Below are positions 23,359 to 31,961 of a DNA stretch of 38,170 nt, in pieces. Source of the DNA: Bacteroidota bacterium (GTDB lineage Bacteria > Bacteroidota > Bacteroidia > Cytophagales > Cyclobacteriaceae); assembly GCA_013285945.1 (NCBI GenBank), contig JABDGP010000031.1, forward strand, positions 1-38,170, read 5' to 3'. The position numbers were made by a program, and so were the translations under genes. The notes under the pieces are model-generated. The model was given only the letters and a program-made list of their open reading frames with translations, made no database searches and had not been told where the DNA came from. Each line of letters opens with the position of its first letter. The stretch's first letter is position 1.

Positions 23359-25755
23359 CTACCAGCTCACCTCAAGTTGGCCTGATGGATAATCTGTCTC
23401 AACAGATTTTACAGTTTCTTCGCCCATCGAGTCAGGCTCATTGATCGGGTCAAATTTTTCCAAGGGTAAAAAGTAGGAGTGAACTGATTGAGCCAATGGT
23501 TTTCTTTGCCCATTGATATTTATTTCGTTTGCACTCAGACCATGGAAGACAAACCTCATTTTGGAGTAACTCGGCTTCAACAGGCCTTCGTTTTTGCCAA
23601 AGATCAATTTCTGTTCGTTGCCCCTGTATTCGATTTTATGTTTAGAGTATTCGCCTTTCTGGTATTGAAAGGTTTCGCCGTCGTCGGTATAATAAACAAA
23701 GTCACTTGATTGTTTTCCGTCGTATATATGAAGAATTAACTCTTCGGTTTTTTCTGAAGTGTTCATCACCGGTCTTTGCATTGGAAGCACCGTTCCGGCT
23801 TTAACAAAGACAGGCAGTTTGTGAATAGGGCATTCGATCATTATCTCTTGCGCACCCGAATAGACTTTTCCGGTGTACAGATAATACCATTCGCCTGCAG
23901 GCAAAAATACTTTTGTCAGCTCTTTGAAACTTTCAACTGGGGCAACTACGATATTTGGTCCGAACAGATATTGGTGCTGATACTGGCCATCATAAACCTT
24001 GGGATGATGACTGTATTCAATCGCCAAACTGCGTTGAATTGGCATTCCACTCTGAGAAGCTTCATAAAATAACGAGTAAAGGTATGGCATCAATTGATAC
24101 CGGAGTCGAATGTAGTTGCGACTAATGTTTTCTACTTCTTCGCCATAGCTCCATGGCTCATTGTCGCGTGAGTTGATCATGGTATGTGCCCTAAAGAAAG
24201 GGGACAGCGCTGCGATTGAAATCCACCGCGCAAAAAGTTTGGGATTGGCTTCGCCTACAAAACCTCCGGCATCATATCCGGCGAATGCCGCACCCGATAA
24301 GCCCAGACTATTTACAAGCCTTATGCCCAGCATCATGTGTTCGTCATAAGAAACGTTGTCTCCCGTCCAGATGGCTGAATATCGCTGAATGCCTGCAAAA
24401 CCAGAGCGTGTGAGATTGAACGGACGCTTTCCATTCATTAATTTCTTAGTTCCCTCATAGGTGCTTCGCGCCATCTGAAAACCAAAGACATTCCTTCCCC
24501 GTCGTGTTGTGGTTTTATTTCCCTCAAAATTGAACTCGATGTTTTCAGGCAAAGAATTTCCCCAAGTGGCAATTTCATTCATGTCGTTCCAAAAGCCTTC
24601 CACGCCCAACGCTACGTAGTCTTTAAATTTCTCCGCCCACCATGCTCGCGTATCCGGTTTAGTAAAATCAGGGAAATGACACCATCCTGGCCAAACCTGA
24701 CCTGTATAATTTTCGCCATCAGGATATTTTAGAAAAACATTTTTACTCACTCCATCTTCATACGGCTCATAGCCTTTTTCAACTTTAATACCAGGATCGC
24801 ACATGATCACAATATGAAAACCGTATTGCTTCAGAGTATCGATCATTCCTTTTGGATCGGAAAAATTCTTTTTGTCCCAGCTGAAGATTTTGTACTTGTC
24901 CATATAGTGAATGTCAAGTACGATGGCATCTGCGGGGATTTCTTTTTCACGAAATGTGCGGGCTACGCTTACTACTTCCTTGTCGGGATAATAGCTGTAG
25001 CGACACTGCTGGTATCCGATGCTCCAGCGCGGAGGCAATTCCATGCGGCCGGTAAGCCAAGTGTATTGTTGAATGATTTCTGCTACAGAATGGCCGTAAA
25101 TAAAATAATAGTTTAATTCACCTGCATCGCTGGCAAAACTTGCAAAGCGATTATTGGAGGCTCCAAAGTTGAAAAACGTCTTATGCGTATTGTCAAAGAA
25201 AATTCCGTAACAGAGATTGTTGTGAATACCAATGTAGAACGGAATCGATGAGTAGAGCGGGTCGGTGCCGGCATGATAAGCATATGCGTCGGTATTCCAG
25301 TTCTGATAAGCTGTTCCACGTCGGTCGAGGTTGCCCGTTTTTTCGCCAAGCCCGATGAAACGTTCACCTTCCTGCAGCTTTTTATAGTTAGTTACTTGTT
25401 CGCCAATCCAGGAAATACCAAGAACATCATCTTCATTTATGATTTTCCCATCAAGTGTCTGAAAGGAAAGCCGGGCCGGTTTTTTATCGACTATAAGTTG
25501 GAGTGATCCTGTTTTAATACTGATCAGATCTCCTGAATCGACACTGTCAATTTTTTGATTTTCGGAATTGGCTATTACCGAATAGGAGAAATCCTCGAAA
25601 CTTTTGTCGCGGGTTGCAGCAATTCGAAATATGGATTGCGAGTAGACGGTGATCTTCAGACAGCCAGAGTCAGTTTCAGCAGAAACACCGGAACTTTCCG
25701 GCTTTACATTTTGAATATTTCCAAGGCGCTGACTTGTTGAAGATTTGAAAGACAT
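23359..25755 (-). CDS. Glycoside hydrolase family 31 alpha-glucosidase
   Basis: 798-residue GH31 enzyme. The nucleophile is Asp391 in GVEGFWNDMNE and the acid/base Asp466 in AIWTGDNVS, both at normal spacing. PPRWSIGYQQCRYSYYPDKEV and ADAIVLDIHYMD are the expected barrel strands, preceded by the N-terminal beta-sandwich (RFIGLGEKTGNLDRRG). The start MSFKSSTSQRL lacks a signal peptide, so the enzyme should be cytoplasmic and act on imported oligosaccharides such as maltose or isomaltose. It is followed by the MFS transporter after 27 nt and preceded by a LacI regulator gene with a 126-nt gap where its promoter and operator should lie. Confidence 0.95.
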   Translation of the reverse strand: MSFKSSTSQRLGNIQNVKPESSGVSAETDSGCLKITVYSQSIFRIAATRDKSFEDFSYSVIANSENQKIDSVDSGDLISIKTGSLQLIVDKKPARLSFQTLDGKIINEDDVLGISWIGEQVTNYKKLQEGERFIGLGEKTGNLDRRGTAYQNWNTDAYAYHAGTDPLYSSIPFYIGIHNNLCYGIFFDNTHKTFFNFGASNNRFASFASDAGELNYYFIYGHSVAEIIQQYTWLTGRMELPPRWSIGYQQCRYSYYPDKEVVSVARTFREKEIPADAIVLDIHYMDKYKIFSWDKKNFSDPKGMIDTLKQYGFHIVIMCDPGIKVEKGYEPYEDGVSKNVFLKYPDGENYTGQVWPGWCHFPDFTKPDTRAWWAEKFKDYVALGVEGFWNDMNEIATWGNSLPENIEFNFEGNKTTTRRGRNVFGFQMARSTYEGTKKLMNGKRPFNLTRSGFAGIQRYSAIWTGDNVSYDEHMMLGIRLVNSLGLSGAAFAGYDAGGFVGEANPKLFARWISIAALSPFFRAHTMINSRDNEPWSYGEEVENISRNYIRLRYQLMPYLYSLFYEASQSGMPIQRSLAIEYSHHPKVYDGQYQHQYLFGPNIVVAPVESFKELTKVFLPAGEWYYLYTGKVYSGAQEIMIECPIHKLPVFVKAGTVLPMQRPVMNTSEKTEELILHIYDGKQSSDFVYYTDDGETFQYQKGEYSKHKIEYRGNEQKLIFGKNEGLLKPSYSKMRFVFHGLSANEININGQRKPLAQSVHSYFLPLEKFDPINEPDSMGEETVKSVETDYPSGQLEVSW

Positions 25756-25788
25756 ATACTGAGGATTGATATTTCAACCTTCAAGTAA

Positions 25789-25800
25789 ATTCATTTGAAT
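25789..25800. promoter_or_regulatory. Weak inverted repeat upstream of GH31 (possible operator)
   Basis: ATTCA-TT-TGAAT forms a 12-bp inverted repeat 34-45 nt before the GH31 start codon. It is short and lacks the central CG typical of LacI-family operators, so assignment is weak. The rest of 25756-25881 shows no better palindrome; cgaaaacgattgcg (about 25837-25850) resembles only part of a LacI-type site. Confidence 0.2.
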
Positions 25801-25881
25801 GGACTAAACCTAAAGATCGGTGTTAAAAAACCACCCGAAAACGATTGCGCTTGTTGGAATGACCTTAAAATCCTGTTTTCG

Positions 25882-26931
25882 CTATTTTTTGCCTCCTTTT
25901 CTCAAAGACGAATTGCGGATGATCAGTTTTGTCTTTAGGGTCTTGGTTTCATGCAAAGGCTCATTGCCGGTATCTTTCTCCTTCGACTCAATTTGTTTAA
26001 TGAGCATACGGGCGGCTTCTTGTCCCATTTCAAAGCCCGGCTGATCTACAGTGGTAAGTGATGGTTCAACCAATTCGCCGAACAGCCAATTGCTAAAACC
26101 TACTACGGCAATATCCTTTGGTATCTTCAATCCTTTTTCTTTGATGGCCATCATCGCACCCAAGGCAATCGGATCCATATTAGCAAAAATGGAATCTGGT
26201 GGATTGGCCAATGACAATAGCTTTTTAGTAACGCGCTTGCCTTCTTCCAGGGTGCTGGAGTTACATTCAATTATCCAGTCCTTACTGAGTTCCAGTTTGC
26301 TTTCTCTAAGGGCATCTTCATATCCTCTGAGCCTGTCTGTGCTGATCATCAAATTGGGAACAGCCATAAGGTGAGCAATGCGCTTGCAGCCTTGTTCTAC
26401 CAAGTGCAATACGGCTTCCTTTGCGCCGGCATAATCGTCTACAATCACTTTGCTGGAAGTGGGGCTATTGTACATACGATCATAAAAAACGATGGGTACA
26501 CCTTTGGAAATAACCGACTCAATGTGATCGAAGTTGGTAGTCTCGCGAGAAAGTGAAAGCAACATGCCGTCCACCCGGCTATTGAACAGCGCCCTCAAGT
26601 CGGTGACTTCACGCTGATAAGACTCGTTGGATTGGGCAAGGATTACGTTGTAGCCAGCCTGATAAGCTACATCTTCAATGCCGCTGATGACAGTAGAGAA
26701 GAAGAAGTGAACAATTTCAGGAATAATGACTCCGATGGTGTTGGTCTTTTTTTGGCGAAGATTTAACGCAACAGTGTTGGGCTGATAATTTAGTTTTTCG
26801 GCAAGTGCATTTACCGCCTTCTTGGTTTCAGTACTAATATCGGGATGATCCTTGAGTGCACGCGAAACGGTAGAAGGTGAAATGCCCAACTCACGGGCTA
26901 TATCTTTAATGGTAACCTGAACAATACTCAT
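25882..26931 (-). CDS. LacI family transcriptional regulator
   Basis: 349 residues. The N-terminal HTH is textbook: VTIKDIARELGISPSTVSRALKDHPDIS, then the hinge AEKLNYQPNTVALNLRQKKTNTIGVIIPEI. The periplasmic-binding-protein-like sensor domain shows DGMLLSLSRET, VVDDYAGAKEAV and FANMDPIALGAMMAIKEKG. ATG at 26931. It is encoded on the same strand upstream of GH31, MFS, VOC and esterase genes and probably controls them in response to an imported sugar. This resembles LacI-controlled maltose loci of other Bacteroidota, but the effector is not known from sequence. Confidence 0.93.
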   Translation of the reverse strand: MSIVQVTIKDIARELGISPSTVSRALKDHPDISTETKKAVNALAEKLNYQPNTVALNLRQKKTNTIGVIIPEIVHFFFSTVISGIEDVAYQAGYNVILAQSNESYQREVTDLRALFNSRVDGMLLSLSRETTNFDHIESVISKGVPIVFYDRMYNSPTSSKVIVDDYAGAKEAVLHLVEQGCKRIAHLMAVPNLMISTDRLRGYEDALRESKLELSKDWIIECNSSTLEEGKRVTKKLLSLANPPDSIFANMDPIALGAMMAIKEKGLKIPKDIAVVGFSNWLFGELVEPSLTTVDQPGFEMGQEAARMLIKQIESKEKDTGNEPLHETKTLKTKLIIRNSSLRKGGKK

Positions 26932-27038
26932 CCTATAGATTTAAAAATTAGACGAATAAATTTACGACAAATTCGCTGGTAACTCATAAGAGTCTTAAAA
27001 GTTAATGCCGACTGAGGGCTTTTTTTGCAAAGAATAAA

Positions 27039-27704
27039 TTATCGACCCCCAAAAATGGCAGTGCCAATCCTGATCAGAGTACTGCCTTCAGCTACGGCAA
27101 TCTCGTAATCCTGGCTCATACCCATCGAGAGTTCTTTCATTTCGACATTGACTGGCAAACTCAACTGGCTGATTTTGTTGAAGAGTTCTTTCAGGCCCTT
27201 GAATTCCTTCCTTACCTGGTCTGTGTTGGTTGTAAAGGTAGCCATTCCCATAAGCCCTGTAACTTTTACAAATTCAAGCAAAGCTATTTCCTTTGAAAGG
27301 ATCAATTCAGTTGCTTCTTGTTCTCCAAAACCGAATTTCGTTTCCTCTTCGGCAATATGTACTTGCAAGAGACAATTGATGCTGCGATTGTTTTTTTTTC
27401 CTTGTCTGTTTATCTCTTCGAGGAGCTTGAAACTATCAACTGAATGAATGAGGGAAACAAAAGCTGCGATTTGCTTGACTTTGTTCGTTTGCAAGTGGCC
27501 GATCATGTGCCATTCAATGTCCGGCGGAAGCACCGGTTGCTTGGCTGTTAGTTCCTGTACTTTATTTTCTCCGAAAATCCTTTGACCGGCTTCGAATGCT
27601 TCCTGAATTTTTTCTACTGGCTGAGTCTTGCTCACGGCGATCAACTTGCAGGTCGTGTCAGCCAGTTTCTTTTGAAAGAACGCAATATTATTTCTGATGT
27701 TCAT
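27039..27704 (-). CDS. yggS: YggS/PLPBP family pyridoxal phosphate homeostasis protein
   Basis: 221-residue single-domain PLP-binding protein (alanine racemase N-terminal barrel fold). The PLP-binding Lys26 is in LIAVSKTQP. FGENKVQEL, WHMIGHLQTNKVK, HSVDSF and ELSMGMSQDYEIAVAEGSTLIRIGTAIFG are all family signatures. It maintains free PLP and affects amino acid pools rather than catalysing a known reaction. ATG at 27704, only 37 nt from the divergent GH3-family start, so the two promoters must overlap neighbouring coding sequence. The lacI gene lies downstream on the same strand (107-nt gap). Confidence 0.95.
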   Translation of the reverse strand: MNIRNNIAFFQKKLADTTCKLIAVSKTQPVEKIQEAFEAGQRIFGENKVQELTAKQPVLPPDIEWHMIGHLQTNKVKQIAAFVSLIHSVDSFKLLEEINRQGKKNNRSINCLLQVHIAEEETKFGFGEQEATELILSKEIALLEFVKVTGLMGMATFTTNTDQVRKEFKGLKELFNKISQLSLPVNVEMKELSMGMSQDYEIAVAEGSTLIRIGTAIFGGR

Positions 27705-27741
27705 TACTTAAATTAGCCACAATATTATATAGCGTAAAGTT

Positions 27742-29277
27742 ATGGCGATCATCGGTACATTGCTCAAAAAAGGGATTAAACTTCGGGAAAATCTCCACCA
27801 GGAATACTCATCGCCGTACGAACTGCAAAAAGAAGAGCTTAAAGAGTTGATGATCACGGCCAGCCAGACAGAGTTTGGTAAATACTATGACTTTGACGGT
27901 ATCCTTTCGAAGTTTCGCAAAAGCGGGAAGGCTTTCTATGAAACCTATAAAGCATCCGTTCCTATTCACGATTACAACAAGATTTATAAAGACTGGTGGC
28001 AACTCACGTACAAGGGTGCAAAGAATATTTGCTGGCCTGGCCGAATCAAATATTTTGCGCTGAGTTCAGGCACGTCTGAGTCTGCATCGAAACATATACC
28101 GGTCACGAAAGAAATGACCAAAGCGATCCAGCGCACCAGCATCCGCCAGATATGGTCACTTTCAAAATACGACTTGCCAGCATCTTTTTTTGAGGCCGGC
28201 ATATTGATGATTGGCGGCAGCACACACTTAAATAAGAAGGGAAATTATTTTGAAGGCGACCTAAGCGGGATACAGGCAGCCCGATTGCCATTTTGGTTTC
28301 AGCATTTTTATAAACCTGGAAAGAAAATTGCCAAAAGTCGCAACTGGGATAATAAACTGAATCAGATAGTGCGCAAAGCCAAAGACTGGGACATTGGTAT
28401 TGTCGTTGGCGTGCCGGCGTGGATTCAGATTTTAATTGAGAAAATCCTCGCGCATTATAAAGTCAAAAACATTCACGAGATATGGCCCAATTTGCGTGTG
28501 TATGTTCACGGTGGCGTGTCCATGGATCCCTACCGGAAAAGTTTTGAGAAAGTGCTGGGCCGTCCGATCTATTATATTGAAACCTACCTCGCTTCAGAAG
28601 GATTCTTGGCTTATCAGGCTTTGCCAAAGAAAAAAACGATGAGGCTGGTACTTAATAATGGTCTGTTTTATGAGTTTGTGCCTTTCGATGATAAAAATTT
28701 CCTTCCGTCTGGTGAGATCAAACCCGATGCCGAAACTTTGATGATCGACGAAGTTGAGGAGGGAAAAGAATATGCCTTGTTACTTTCTACATGTGCCGGT
28801 GCCTGGCGTTACCTGATTGGCGATGTAATCAAATTTGCTTCTCTGGAAGAATCAGAGATTCACATCACAGGACGCACCAAACATTTTCTTAGCTTGTGTG
28901 GTGAGCACTTGTCTGTAGATAATATGAACAAAGCAATTGAACTTGTTTCCGACGAGCTTAATGTTTCCATTAAAGAGTTTACGGTTTCGGGTATTCCTTT
29001 CGGGACCCTATTTGCCCACCATTGGTACATAGGCACCGATGATAAAGTTGACCCGAAGGTTTTAAAAGAAAAAATTGACCAACATCTGAAAGAACTAAAC
29101 GATGATTATGCTGTAGAGCGGAGCGCCGCCTTGAAGGAAGTTTTTGTGAGTGTGCTGCCACAGCAAAAATTTTATGACTGGCTAAGTTCTAAAGGCAAGG
29201 CAGGGGGCCAAAATAAATTCCCGAGGGTTATGAAAAATGCACAACTAGAAGAGTGGGTAAATTTCATTAAGAATTAA
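27742..29277 (+). CDS. GH3 auxin-responsive promoter family protein (acyl-adenylase fold)
   Basis: 511 residues of the bacterial GH3-like branch of the ANL adenylating superfamily; plant GH3 enzymes join acyl acids such as auxin or jasmonate to amino acids. The ATP motifs are visible: SSGTSES (Ser108-Ser114), YLASEGFLAYQ (motif II) and AWRYLIGDVIKF (motif III). A C-terminal domain follows (ITGRTKHFLSLCGEHLSVDNMNKAIELV). So it probably activates a carboxylic acid as acyl-AMP. Its acceptor and product in bacteria are not established. It is transcribed divergently from yggS and followed by a LysE-family exporter after 61 nt on the same strand. Confidence 0.92.
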   Translation: MAIIGTLLKKGIKLRENLHQEYSSPYELQKEELKELMITASQTEFGKYYDFDGILSKFRKSGKAFYETYKASVPIHDYNKIYKDWWQLTYKGAKNICWPGRIKYFALSSGTSESASKHIPVTKEMTKAIQRTSIRQIWSLSKYDLPASFFEAGILMIGGSTHLNKKGNYFEGDLSGIQAARLPFWFQHFYKPGKKIAKSRNWDNKLNQIVRKAKDWDIGIVVGVPAWIQILIEKILAHYKVKNIHEIWPNLRVYVHGGVSMDPYRKSFEKVLGRPIYYIETYLASEGFLAYQALPKKKTMRLVLNNGLFYEFVPFDDKNFLPSGEIKPDAETLMIDEVEEGKEYALLLSTCAGAWRYLIGDVIKFASLEESEIHITGRTKHFLSLCGEHLSVDNMNKAIELVSDELNVSIKEFTVSGIPFGTLFAHHWYIGTDDKVDPKVLKEKIDQHLKELNDDYAVERSAALKEVFVSVLPQQKFYDWLSSKGKAGGQNKFPRVMKNAQLEEWVNFIKN

Positions 29278-29338
29278 TTGCGAGTCGAATAGGTACACTT
29301 ACTATTGACAATTAACCAATAACAAATCACGTTTTCAA

Positions 29339-29971
29339 ATGACAATAGTCTTAAAAGGTATCCAGCTCGGTTTTTTACTTGCTTTTTTAGTAGGCCCTGT
29401 GTTTTTCACAATCATTCAAACCAGCGTAGAGAAAGGCTTTTGGAATGGTGCACTGGTAGCATTGGGAGTTTCTATCAGCGACATTCTCTATGTAACAATC
29501 TGTTATTTCGGATTGTTCCAGTTTCTCAATGCGCCAAGCTCTAAGACCAACATGGCCTATGCGGGAGGAGGTATACTTGTTGCCTTTGGGCTTTATCATT
29601 TAATCGTGAAAGCACGAAGAAGCAAGACTGAATTTCATTCGGCTGAAGAAAAGAGACCGCTGAAATATATTTTGAAGGGATTTATTATTAATGGAATCAC
29701 GCCAATGGTTTTTATTTTTTGGATTGGCACCATTAGTATAGCTACTATTGATTTTGGTTACTCCACAGGATTTGAATTTTTCGTTTTTTTTACAGCTTTA
29801 CTTATCACTGTGCTGGGCATTGACATTGCCAAGGCTTTCTTAGCCGACAAACTTCGTAGGTTGGTCACGCACAAATTTTTGGTGATTATGAATATAGTTG
29901 TTGGAGTTTGCCTTATTGCCTTTGGCATCCGACTCCTAATGATGGCAGAGAACGGACTTCAATTAATATGA
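29339..29971 (+). CDS. LysE family translocator
   Basis: 210-residue inner-membrane protein with about six hydrophobic segments. The N-terminus GIQLGFLLAFLVGPVFFTIIQTSVEKGFWNGALVALGVSISDILY shows the GP and late-helix Asp pattern of LysE/RhtB amino acid exporters. It lies 61 nt downstream of the GH3-family gene on the same strand, and its last 9 nt overlap the convergent queA. If the pair is functional, export of an amino acid or of an acyl-amino acid is one possibility, but this is inference. Confidence 0.9.
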   Translation: MTIVLKGIQLGFLLAFLVGPVFFTIIQTSVEKGFWNGALVALGVSISDILYVTICYFGLFQFLNAPSSKTNMAYAGGGILVAFGLYHLIVKARRSKTEFHSAEEKRPLKYILKGFIINGITPMVFIFWIGTISIATIDFGYSTGFEFFVFFTALLITVLGIDIAKAFLADKLRRLVTHKFLVIMNIVVGVCLIAFGIRLLMMAENGLQLI

Positions 29972-31159
29972 TTGCTTTTTAAACAGAAGCGAACTGTCGC
30001 CATAGCTCAGGAACCGATACCGATTAGCCAGCGCCTCATCATAAATTCTTTTCCAATCGTTGCCAACGAAAGCGGCTACTAATAAAATTAAAGTAGAGCC
30101 TGGCTGATGAAAATTGGTTATCAAGACATCACCGACTTTAAAATCGTAACCGGGCATAATGTAAATAGATGTTTCTCCCAAAAGCTGATCTGTCTTTTCC
30201 CTATCCATTTTTGCTAAAATAGCTTTCAACGCCTCCGTCTTGTCAACATGCTCAGGCCGGTAAGGTTCATCCTGTGTGATCACAAATTCTGCATCAGGGT
30301 TTTTTGTCAGCTTGGCCCCATACCAGTACATACTTTCCAGTGTTCGCAGAGAAGTAGTTCCTACCGCAACAATCTTTTTTTCTACTAACAGACTTTTTAT
30401 ATTCCCCCGAGTGATTACGATTTGTTCAGAATGCATAGGGTGGTCAGCGGCATTTTCAACTTTTACAGGTTGAAAAGTTCCTGCGCTTACATGTAAGGTT
30501 AGATAGTCAACAGCGATGCCATGTACTTTCAATGCACCCAATATGGCTTTTGTAAAATGCAGACCGGCAGTAGGCGCGGCAACTGCACCATCTTCTTTTG
30601 AATATACAGTTTGATACCGCTCTCGGTCGCTCGCCTCCACGTTGCGTTTGATGTATGGAGGCAATGGAATAGCACCGATTTTTTTCACGATCTCAGCGAA
30701 TGAGAGATTGTGAGACCATTGAAATTCAACGAAGTTATTTTTTCGATCGACCAGCTTTGCCTCGAGTGAAATATCACCATCGATGATTTTTAAAGCAGAT
30801 CCCTCCGGCCAACGCTTGAGATTGCCAATAGTGCAAACCCATCGACATTTTTCTTTGGCATTCATTGCCAATGCTACTACTGGCGATGGCCAGACAGGAT
30901 TGAGCAGGAATATTTCTATCACTGCACCGGTCTCTTTTTTAAAGAGTAATCGGGCAGGAATAACTTTCGTATTATTAAAAAATAAAATTGAATTGGCCGG
31001 AAGGAACTCGGCAAGCCGTTTAAAGTCAGAGTGAATAATTTTTTTCTCCCTGTAAACCAACAATTTCGATTGATCGCGATCGGAGAGGGGATGGAGTGCA
31101 ATTTTCTCTTCGGGAAGGTGATAGGTAAAGTCCTGAATCGAAATAGCAGGCTGATTCAT
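29963..31159 (-). CDS. queA: S-adenosylmethionine:tRNA ribosyltransferase-isomerase
   Basis: 398-residue QueA, which transfers and isomerises the ribose of SAM onto preQ1-modified tRNA to give epoxyqueuosine. The start DFTYHLPEEKIALHPLSDRDQSKLLVY is diagnostic, with NNTKVIPARL, IPLPPYIKR, DGAVAAPTAGLHFT and TNFHQPGSTLILLVAAF. The family usually spans about 340-400 residues. ATG at 31159. It is downstream of paaC on the same strand (42-nt gap) and converges with LysE with a 9-nt overlap. Housekeeping tRNA modification; no tgt gene is seen in the window. Confidence 0.96.
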   Translation of the reverse strand: MNQPAISIQDFTYHLPEEKIALHPLSDRDQSKLLVYREKKIIHSDFKRLAEFLPANSILFFNNTKVIPARLLFKKETGAVIEIFLLNPVWPSPVVALAMNAKEKCRWVCTIGNLKRWPEGSALKIIDGDISLEAKLVDRKNNFVEFQWSHNLSFAEIVKKIGAIPLPPYIKRNVEASDRERYQTVYSKEDGAVAAPTAGLHFTKAILGALKVHGIAVDYLTLHVSAGTFQPVKVENAADHPMHSEQIVITRGNIKSLLVEKKIVAVGTTSLRTLESMYWYGAKLTKNPDAEFVITQDEPYRPEHVDKTEALKAILAKMDREKTDQLLGETSIYIMPGYDFKVGDVLITNFHQPGSTLILLVAAFVGNDWKRIYDEALANRYRFLSYGDSSLLFKKQSY

Positions 31160-31201
31160 GAAATCAATTTAAGTTAATGAATCAATTAGGCCATAATGAT
31201 A

Positions 31202-31957
31202 CTACCACTCTGCGCTCGGGTCGATCCGAAAAACTTCACTCATTTCGTCCAGCAATGGCTGAAGATGCTCGCTGTGCTGACCTATCCTTCCTCCAATAAC
31301 TGGAGTAATCAGTTTCAACTCGGGAATATGCAGTTGGGTCTGCGCAATAACCTCTTCAATTTTCGAAAGCCATCTCTTTTTTAATTCGTTTTCTCCTCCA
31401 AATATTCCTGTAGTAATAATCTCTCGTTCAAAAACTGACTCTTCAAAAATTCCCAGCGAATACGGCAAAGCTATTTCCAGTGAAGTTTGCAACCGAGCAA
31501 TACTTTCTTCGGTGGCTGAACCGAGCTGTTTCACCCACGTATTCGCGTGCAATGTGTGATAACGCAATTCACCTTTGATTTTTTTTGCCAGCTGTGCCAG
31601 TAGCTCATATGATGACTGTGTCAGCATTTCCCAACGCAAAGCGTCAGCTGTATCAAATAGAAAATGACGGATCAAGCTGAAATCATATTCCATGTTGGGC
31701 AATTCTACCAGCTGGCAATTATGAAACTGGTTTGCGTTGCGCGTGAAGGCTACTGTATCTGGTTGTCGTTCGCCTAAACTATGCAAGAGTTGATACAATG
31801 CATAACTCTGACCAACCTTGTCTTGTGCCATTGACGAAAACGCGATGTCTTCTTCCAACAATGGCCCGAAGCCGGTCCACTCACTATTGCGATGACCGAG
31901 AATTAACAAGTCATCGGCCATTTTATAGAGAAGGTCTTTTAATGCATCTTGATTCAT
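31202..31957 (-). CDS. paaC: 1,2-phenylacetyl-CoA epoxidase subunit PaaC
   Basis: 251-residue ferritin-like subunit, close in length to characterised PaaC proteins. Hallmarks are LYKMADDLLILGHRNSEWTGFGPLLEEDIAFSSMAQDKVGQSYALYQLL and RELRYHTLHANTWV-like helices (here GELRYHTLHANTWVKQLG). PaaC is the structural partner of the catalytic diiron PaaA in the multicomponent monooxygenase that epoxidises phenylacetyl-CoA. It begins 4 nt after the PaaB stop, so the two are translationally close. PaaA, PaaD and PaaE are not in the window. Confidence 0.93.
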   Translation of the reverse strand: MNQDALKDLLYKMADDLLILGHRNSEWTGFGPLLEEDIAFSSMAQDKVGQSYALYQLLHSLGERQPDTVAFTRNANQFHNCQLVELPNMEYDFSLIRHFLFDTADALRWEMLTQSSYELLAQLAKKIKGELRYHTLHANTWVKQLGSATEESIARLQTSLEIALPYSLGIFEESVFEREIITTGIFGGENELKKRWLSKIEEVIAQTQLHIPELKLITPVIGGRIGQHSEHLQPLLDEMSEVFRIDPSAEW

Positions 31958-31961
31958 TACT

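Noticed and set aside
23359-26931. Strong LacI operator
   Set aside because: No palindrome with a central CG was found in the 25756-25881 or 26932-27038 gaps; only the short ATTCA-TT-TGAAT repeat, which is weak.
27003-27026. A plus-strand terminator (GCC-GACTGA-GGGC followed by seven T)
   Set aside because: The stem is only three to four base pairs, and no plus-strand gene ends upstream.
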